Assembly: GCF_002776525.5 (NCBI RefSeq)
Contig: NC_045441.1
Location: forward strand, 104,024,744-104,088,743
Direction of reading: 5' to 3'
DNA from: Piliocolobus tephrosceles
Taxonomy: Eukaryota; Chordata; Mammalia; Primates; Cercopithecidae
DNA: 64,000 nucleotides
Part shown: positions 57,064-64,000 of the stretch, piece after piece
Layout of the letters: the number at the start of each line of letters is the position of its first letter
How positions within the stretch are numbered: position 1 is the first letter of the stretch
Translations under genes and position numbers: made by a program
Notes under the pieces: generated by a model
What the model saw: the letters and a program-made list of their open reading frames with translations, nothing else
Told to the model about the DNA's origin: nothing
Databases searched by the model: none

Positions 57064-57699
57064 TAATATCTATTGGAGACATTACATTATTCAGTGACAC
57101 ATGAAATAATGTAGACTTATGTTTTTCTAGTAACAGTTATATATTAATCAAGATGCAGGTTTACAGTCTAATTTTGAGCCTTACTTTAAAGTTTTTATCA
57201 GCAACAATCTTGTATAATCTACCACGACTATACATATGCATCAAGTTTAGTAAAGCAATTTATGATACGGTCTGCATATGTGAAATGGAAAGCCAGAAGC
57301 TAACTATTATTTTAACAAGCTGTCAAGATATATAGAGTTTTGCCAAAGAAACATTGATTACACTGGTCTTTTGAAAAGTAGATAAAACTTAGAATTCCCT
57401 AAGCAAACCATAGTTACACAAAACCGTCCTGAGATTCCTATGAAGCTTATGACTCAAATGCTACCAAAATCTTTCATAAGTAAGATTTATTTCTAATAAA
57501 TTATACATCTCTGTTTTAGAACTCTGATAATTTGCAGCCCATTTTCCAGTAATATATTTTTATCATTTTCTATTGCTGAATAAAAAAGAAATTAAGGGAC
57601 AAAGAGAAGATCATGACTAAACTATCCAAATTGTACTACAATCTTGAAAAACACACATCTGTTTACTTCCTGTTCCTCCACCACTAAATCTCTCTGGGG

Positions 57700-58045
57700 A
57701 GGCCCAACTTCCAATTCTCTGAAGTCATAAGGGAGAGGAAATAAAGTAGCAGGTTGCCATAAGTCTCCAATTCAAAAGCAAATTACTACTCTATTCAATA
57801 CAGCAATCTACCATAATCTCCTCCTCCAACACTTCTGATCCTCTTTACAGTACTATTTTCTATAGCACTTATCTCCTAACAAAAAAATGTACACAGTTAC
57901 TATACCTATTATGTCTCTATGTATCTCTCTTCTTGCTAGAAAGTAAGCTTCAAAAGGGCAGGGATCTACATCATTTTGTTCAATGGCCAATCTCAAATAC
58001 CTAGAACAGTGTCTGACACATAGCAGGAGTTCTACTGAATAAATA
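57700..58045 (+). mobile_element. L2 3' end
   Basis: 'TATAGCACTTATCTCC', 'CTAGAAAGTAAGCTTCAAAAGGGCAGGGATC' and 'CCTAGAACAGTGTCTGACACATAGCAGG' are classic L2 3' text. The start is approximate. Confidence 0.85.
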
Positions 58046-58875
58046 AACTCTCACTTTACCTGTATCAAACTCACCACCCAAAGTAGCACTACCTAAACTA
58101 CATGTTGTTCCGATTCTAATTACTTAATTTGCATGTGACTTTTCTAACCCTCGTGTCATTATCATAGATTAGTGTCCATTGCTACAACTGGAAATAATCT
58201 ATGCACAGTGCAGCCTTCATTGAAACCCAAATAATACTTCTTTTCTTAGCTGACCTCATTTTTATGGCCACAAAAACTCAAAGCATCCCACTGTATAGCT
58301 TGCTTCTTCACTCCTATTTAGGCAGTGTCTTCACAGTTTCCTGCCTTGAATACCTCTCGTATAAATTTACCACCTTAATTCTTTTTTGTGCACGTTTTCC
58401 TTGATGCCTTCTCCCCACCATTACAGCAGATTCACTCTTCTGATTTTCCACTGATCAGCACAGCCCTTCAAAAACCTTCACAAAAGACCGTAAGAAACAG
58501 ATTCAGAGACGCATTTGTGAAGCTATTCAACAAATTTAAGTGTTATTTTAAAAGTATTCATTTTAAATTGGAGCATTGTTTGATATCGGTACCTTGCTTT
58601 AAACTGATTAAGCACATGTAAAGATACATGCTACCAATAGAAGAGGATGAAACCGAGAGATCATCTTTATGGTTAATGGGGAGCCACTGAGAGGAAAGCA
58701 AAACGACGGAAGGATAATTTTAGGAAGTCCAGGTAATTCACTGGTTATCCCTCACCAATGTCTTGATCCAACCCAAGAATCACTCTTACACAGCAAAACT
58801 CAATCTTTCTTGTTCTTTTATTTGTGGCAAGGGAAAGATCCCTAAGATAAAATGCATTTATAAAATGATTGCCTT
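58046..58875. other. Single-copy DNA, no firm gene
   Basis: 58427-58489 is flanked by an acceptor-like CCCCACCATTACAG and a donor-like GTAAGA and is open in one frame, but at 63 bp this is weak. Nothing else noted. Confidence 0.4.
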
Positions 58876-59151
58876 GGCCGGGCGCGGTGGCTCAAGCCTG
58901 TAATCCCAGCACTTTGGGAGGCCGAGACGGGAGGATCACGAGGTCAGGAGATTGAGACCATCCTGGCTAACACGGTGAAACCCCATCTCTACTAAAAATA
59001 CAAAAAAACTAGCCTGGCGAGGTGGTGGGCGCCTGTAGTCCCAGCTACTCGGGAGGCTGAGGCAGGAGAATGGCATAAACCCGGGAGGCAGAGCTTGCAG
59101 TGAGCTGAGATCCGGCCACTGCTCTCCAGCCTGGGTGACAGAGGGAGACTT
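58876..59151 (+). mobile_element. AluYRa-like Alu without an A tail
   Basis: It begins exactly at GGCCGGGCGCGGTGGCTCAAGCC and is close to the young Old World monkey Alu pattern ('CTAGCCTGGCGAGGTGG', 'GAGCTGAGATCCGGCCACTG'). It stops at 'GAGGGAGACTT' with no A tail, and MIR-like text follows at once. No target duplication was found. Frames across it are antisense-Alu frames. Confidence 0.93.
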
Positions 59152-59205
59152 ACAACAAGCACTCAATAAACATTTGCTGAATAAGTTAATGAATCAATGA
59201 ATATT
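59152..59205 (+). mobile_element. MIR or L2 3' end scrap
   Basis: 'AAGCACTCAATAAACATTTGCTGAATAAG' is the shared 3' wording of MIR and L2. Only this end is present, right after the tail-less Alu. Confidence 0.6.
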
Positions 59206-59437
59206 TCTCTATGGTTTGGGAAGTGTAGCCCAAGTTAAATGCCAGACTTTCAAATGTAAAGGGTTATGTCTCAAAAATACTTTACCAAGCTGATCAACAT
59301 AACACTTAAATAACTATATCTGCATGCTCAGTAAGAACTTTATGCATTCATATATTTAACACATCAACAAAGCATTGTAAGACAACTTTGTAACAGCGAA
59401 TTGAAACCATATAAAAAACTTTGGACTTCTTGAGGGT
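59206..59437. other. Single-copy DNA
   Basis: Nothing recognisable. Confidence 0.4.
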
Positions 59438-59605
59438 TTTTGGTTTTTGTTTGTTGTTAGAGACAGGGTCTTGCTTTGTCAGCTAGGCTGGAGTGCAGTG
59501 ACGTGATCGCAGCTAACTGAAGCCTCGACTTCCCGGTCTCAAGTAATCTTCCACCCCTGCCTCCGGAATAGCTGGGACCACAGGTACAGGCCACCACACA
59601 TGGCT
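59438..59605 (-). mobile_element. Old Alu monomer or half (AluJ/FRAM-like)
   Basis: Reversed right-arm-type monomer from 'AGAGACAGGGTCTTGCTTTGTC' to 'GGCCACCACACATGGCTCATC'. Only one arm is present. Confidence 0.8.
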
Positions 59606-61999
59606 CATCAAGTGACAACTTATTCTCAGTCAAAATTCATGGGCAAAAATAAAGTTAAAAATTTTAATTTTAATTTACTTTCAATTTTGAAAAAGTATAT
59701 ATTTTGTGATAATAGCTTTGATTCTGCTCTCCATCAAATACATTTAATTTTCCATTTTTCCATATTTAAGCAATTAACTCCATTAAAAAATAGGAAATGA
59801 TTCATTCTCAACTCACTAAAGGAAGTATAAAAGGAATTAAATACAAAGACCCGCTCAAATATAGCTAATTTCATTAATATTTCCTGTGTATCATTTCAAA
59901 AAAATTGCTAAAAAATATTCCTAGGAGTCTTCTTATAATTTTTATAGTTTTATTATTAAGAATTATTGAGATAATTTATTTTAATGAGATATGCTTTTAT
60001 AAAGTATGTAATCAATAAGTGTTTACAGATTCCTTATTTTCAAAGCTTTTTTTTAAGTTTCTCTTTACCCAAAGATATAATCAAGATTAAATTCAATTTA
60101 CTTACCCAAAGATATAAATGAAAAATTCAAAAAAATTAACACTCTAATTCAGCTAGATGGAATGATGAGTGATTAAGGGAGAAGCTACAAGAAAACATCA
60201 GGTAATTATCTTTCTAGCATGGTCTGAATGCAATCCTTCCTATGAAATTAAAATTTGATACAAAGTCTATCAGGAAACCTTCTAAACTCTAAGATTTGTC
60301 AGGAAAAATTGTGAAACACTGAAATATGCAAAATATTAGTAGATGTCCTATTTAGTATATCCTTCCAGATTATCTGATTCAGTAAGAATATGAGCCTTAC
60401 ATTGTCTTTCAGCTACTTTACAACTATGTAGTTGTAAGATACAGAATAATACAAATAATTCTTTTCCATAAAAATGCAAATAAATTGTGTCCAGTGAAAT
60501 TAAATGGATAATTGGCCTGAGTATATTAACCAGTTCTGCATCTGTTGCATATTCATTTCAGAATCCTCGATTGCCTATATATGTATGCTCTTAAAACTCT
60601 CCTTTGAGTAATTTCTAACATCTTACTGATCCCCTCATTAATTAATGAGCTTAATAAAGTCTTTGATACCCATTCTTTTTATATTTCAATAAAAGATATG
60701 ATTTTAACCTTTCTTTAAAATTATCCCTTAACATAATCTATCATTAAAAGTATGACTTTTGAAATAATATCCACCTTCCATAAGCAGGCTTTCTTAAAAT
60801 TTCCATTAAGACATAAGTCATCCATTCAAATCACTTAAACTGTTGCAGCATCAATATTTTGAATCCAAATATGAATGAATCCAAAGCACCATCATTACAT
60901 GATGTATGTTTACTATTTATATATATCCCTAGAAGGAAAAAGGCTGTCAATTAAACTATGACATAATGCTTTTTTATCACTTAGATTTCATTTTTTGGAT
61001 ATCTGTATCATATATTCCACTGTTCTGCTCCCATGCCTCTCACGTATATACTTGAGTATATATAACTTATCTTTCCAAGCCTAAATCATAAGATTTGGCA
61101 ATTATTAGAATACCTGAAATGTACATAACTCAATTAAACTTTGACATTACAGCCACATTCACACATGCACAGATAACAACTCCATCAAAACCACCATTTA
61201 CCCAACATGGATTTTGAATCCATCAATTCAAAGAAGCATCCCAGTTTCAGATACGTTCAAATATGAAAAAAATAGACAGAATCCATAAAACACCACAAAT
61301 ATAAGTGTAAAAACATATAGCAGGATTATAAATGGCAAATAGCTTACAATCAGAAAACCTATTACTAGATGGTCATCATTTCCTTAAATAGTAACACTAG
61401 GTTAATCCACACAGACTGCTAGAAATTTATGAATCTTAAAGCTGACGCCAAAATCACAATGAAGCCAAAAAACTCTTTAGGGCAAGAAAAGGTGAGGTCC
61501 TTGACTGAACTGAGATTATTCAATCTCTTGTTTACTAAAAGAGTGGTGGGGATGGTTTGGTCTCTAGCAGAAGGGCAAACAAGATGGTGTCACATAATGG
61601 AGCTGGCTTAAAGCAAAATAATAAAAATGAAAAAACACTCATTCCTCTACTTCTACTTCTAAGAAAATTATGCTCTTCCTTTCTGATGTACTGCTGACAT
61701 TCCTTTTCTCTTTTCAATCCTAGATTAGTTAACAGCTTGTAAAACTGCTTTTATTATAATGACAGTCTCAATCAACTGTATCATAAGGCTTTTTGCCTAA
61801 AGGATCATCTCTCCAAGTTGTAATCTCTTTGAAGACTAAGGAGACAAAAGTCTCTATTGAACTCTAAGGTCTTTTCCAAATTAAAAAGCAAATATTCTAA
61901 ATATTTATGAATGAAATCAGACTTCCAGCTAAATTTTACTTCTTAATTTTTAGCCTTTTGTAATATGTTTTAAAGGTTCCATTGTCTTTGTATTGCTGA
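59606..61999. other. Single-copy AT-rich DNA, no gene seen
   Basis: About 2.4 kb with no recognised repeat. 60055-60115 contains the phrase 'TTTACCCAAAGATATAA' twice (near 60064 and 60101), a short local repeat. Confidence 0.5.
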
Positions 62000-62260
62000 A
62001 GGCTACAATATTGCCTAGCACATAGTAACAGCAAATAAATGTTGGTAAACTAGAAATTGACTCTCACAATGGCCTTGATTCTCACAGTTAACCTAGGAAG
62101 TAAGTACAGCAAAAATGTTTATTCCCATTTCATACATAAAGAAACTGAAGGTTGGAGAATTTAGGGTTTTGCTTTAAAATCACAGTTAATAAGTGACATT
62201 GTCAAAACTGAATCCCAGGTCCTTTGTCTCCAAGTCCAGAGCAATTCTTACAGTAACAGA
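62000..62260 (-). mobile_element. MIR SINE, worn
   Basis: 'TTCCCATTTCATACATAAAGAAACTGAAGG', 'CACAGTTAATAAGTGACATTG' and 'GGTCCTTTGTCTCCAAGTCC' follow reversed MIR. The first 50 bases ('GCCTAGCACATAGTAACAGC') may be a separate plus-strand MIR or L2 end. Confidence 0.75.
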
Positions 62261-63408
62261 CTGAACATCCCATGCCTAGATTTCCTTCCCTCTCTCTTCT
62301 GCTACCTACATGATGCTTGACTGAGGATTCTGGTTTGCCGAATTACTGAAACCACATCAACGCTGAGTCAATAATAATTCTCTGCCTGGTTACATTTACA
62401 TTTTAGCACTGATATTGTAAAATTAGGTGCAGCAGAGATTATTGGAAATACACATATTGACAGTCAGGTAGCTTACTTCTAGTGGGACTAGAATATTTAA
62501 TTTTCCTGTGTCTCAAGTCCTTCATCCGCAAAAGCAGGTGAAATGCAAATGATCAATAAGGTCTTTTCCTAACTAAAAACCTAATATTCTAAACACTTAT
62601 CAATGATACTAACTCAGATTACCTGTTACCTTTTACTTAATATTGGCCTTGAAAGAAAAAAAGAAAACTATAAAAATCTATCTGTTAGATTCTGCAGTGG
62701 GCCAAAAACAATATATAGACAGAAATTTAAATACATTCTGATGATACTACTTGACTAAGGACACTGTCTGTACCAGTTTGAAACTAGAAGGTTTTAAGGA
62801 TAAATGAGATCTATACAGGCACAATTGTCACAGCTGTCCTTCTAGGTATACAAGATACTGAAACATTTTACTGGCCTATAACTTACTTTTTCATACATGA
62901 CAAAACTATATTTTTCTCATTACAAATGCCCTAGCTCTCCCCACAAAGTTATTGTGAAGTCTCCAAATATTGCTAATTTGTCCCTTAAAGCAAAAATATA
63001 AAACACTTTGTGACATATGAAAAATGTTCACCATGTCCTTTAGTTGCTTCAAGATATAGCATATAAATCTTTGAGTTTCTAAGCAGAATCATACTATCTA
63101 GATATTTTTGTCTAAAAGATTTAAAACTTACATTTGCTACCTTTTTTTCTTTCTTGCAGCTTTCAAGTCACTTAGCCTGCTCCAGTCTCCGAGATATCCA
63201 TTATTTTTTCAATAAATGAATAAATAAAATTGGTATTTTTGACTACTTCTTAGCATAAATCTTTTCTTTGTTTCAACAAATGCTCGAGTGCATTTTCATT
63301 GTATGACTAAATTTCTATTAAAAATGTAAATAATTTCTGCTTGCTCTATCAAATGTTTAATTAAATGTGGTTTTTAAATAGTCAAAAGACTTTGATCAAT
63401 TTTTATAG
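62261..63408. other. Single-copy DNA, no firm gene
   Basis: A pyrimidine run and AG at 63140-63159 look like a splice acceptor, with AATAAA copies at 63211 and after. See findings. Nothing else recognisable. Confidence 0.4.
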
Positions 63409-63710
63409 AATGCAGCAGGGCACGGTGGTTCATGCCTGTAATCCCAGCACTCTGGGAGGCCGAAACAGGGGGATCTCTTGACGTCAGGAGTTTGTGACTA
63501 GCCTGGGCAACAAGGTGAAACCCCATCTCCACCAAAAAATACAATTTAGCCAGGCGTGGTGGCATGCGCCTGTACTCCCCAGCTACTCAGGAGGTTGAGG
63601 CAGGAGAATCACTTGAACTCGAGAGGCAGAGGTTGCAGTGAGCCAAGATCGTGCCACTGCACTCCAGCTTGGGCGTCAGAACAAAACACCATCTCAAGAA
63701 AAAAAAAAAC
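63409..63710 (+). mobile_element. Alu (AluS-like)
   Basis: Complete dimer from 'AGCAGGGCACGGTGGTTCATGCC' to an A tail (63699-63710). The flanks TATAGAATGC and TATGAAATGC suggest a worn target duplication. Confidence 0.9.
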
Positions 63711-63835
63711 TTATGAAATGCTATTATTCTATCAAAAATAAACATAATATGCTTTCTATTTTAACAAATGAATAACTTACCATTGTACCACCCTAAGTTA
63801 CTAGGAAAACCACCCCAAATTACCAATAAAGTTGT
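63711..63835. other. Short single-copy stretch
   Basis: Nothing recognisable. Confidence 0.4.
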
Positions 63836-64000
63836 TCCTCCTATCTTGCTCCTCTGCCTCTGCTCTATTTCCCTTCAACAAGTTATTTTTCCACAATTTC
63901 CCCAAACAGAAAATTTTCCTGATTCTCCTATCCCTCTCTTCCTGTCTTCTTCCCGTCACTCTCTTCAAGATCTTTTTCCTCTTCTCTCCCACCAGCATCC
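63836..64000. repeat. Pyrimidine-rich tract at the window edge
   Basis: Long CT-rich sequence (for example 63926-63960, 63975-63992) with few purines. On minus it is a purine-rich 65-codon frame, which is a composition artefact. Confidence 0.7.

Larger units (their letters stand above)
55756..57699. other. Single-copy DNA with tandem repeats and a hairpin
   Basis: A CT-rich tract at 55778-55820, an A run at 56214-56231 and a (CATA)n run at 56452-56507. The hairpin at 57009-57063 is listed separately. No gene was seen. Confidence 0.5.

Overview
This is primate nuclear DNA, AT-rich, with no intact protein-coding gene that I can recognise. It is full of Alu, L1, L2, MIR, MaLR-type LTRs and DNA-transposon fossils, as expected of intergenic or intronic DNA. 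Two Alus (20841-21122 minus, 58876-59151 plus) carry variants I associate with the AluYRa-type subfamilies of Old World monkeys: 'GGCTCAAGCC' near the 5' end, 'CTAG..GGCGAGGTGG' at the start of the right arm, and 'GCTGAGATCCGGCCACTG'. A macaque, baboon, guenon or other cercopithecid is therefore the best guess. The subfamily call is from memory and was not computed.

Layout. 1-7130: a THE1-like LTR at the edge, an old L1 3' UTR, an old LTR-like element with a 40-bp tandem duplication, and a candidate minus-strand processed pseudogene (6057-6489). 7138-14800: a 5'-truncated L1PA-type 3' end, an AluY, an L1 ORF2 fragment butted against an Alu, L2 pieces, two more Alus, and an MST-type LTR inside an older Alu. 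14800-21500: long single-copy stretches, a hAT-like element, L2, L1M, MIR and an AluYRa-like copy. 21500-26500: one old L1 in the plus direction, interrupted by an ASS1 (argininosuccinate synthase) processed pseudogene, a MER5A-like hAT element and an unassigned 600-bp block. 26528-31800: an MLT1-type LTR, single-copy DNA and an ERV1-type solo LTR with a 4-bp target duplication. 32090-35262: an L1 copy with a 5' inversion. 35275-43250: mostly single-copy. 43255-46885: a second copy of the old LTR-like family, then an L1 that took in a MaLR LTR (itself split by another MaLR LTR) and an Alu. 47000-53340: LTR remnants, Alus and a nearly complete Tigger1 transposon. 53340-64000: mostly single-copy with MIR, L2, three Alu pieces and a pyrimidine-rich edge.

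No set of genes works together here. What the window offers is a datable series of insertions, several inverted repeats that could form hairpins, and a few splice-site-flanked open segments that may or may not be exons. I found no undescribed multi-gene system, and I do not think the sequence supports claiming one.
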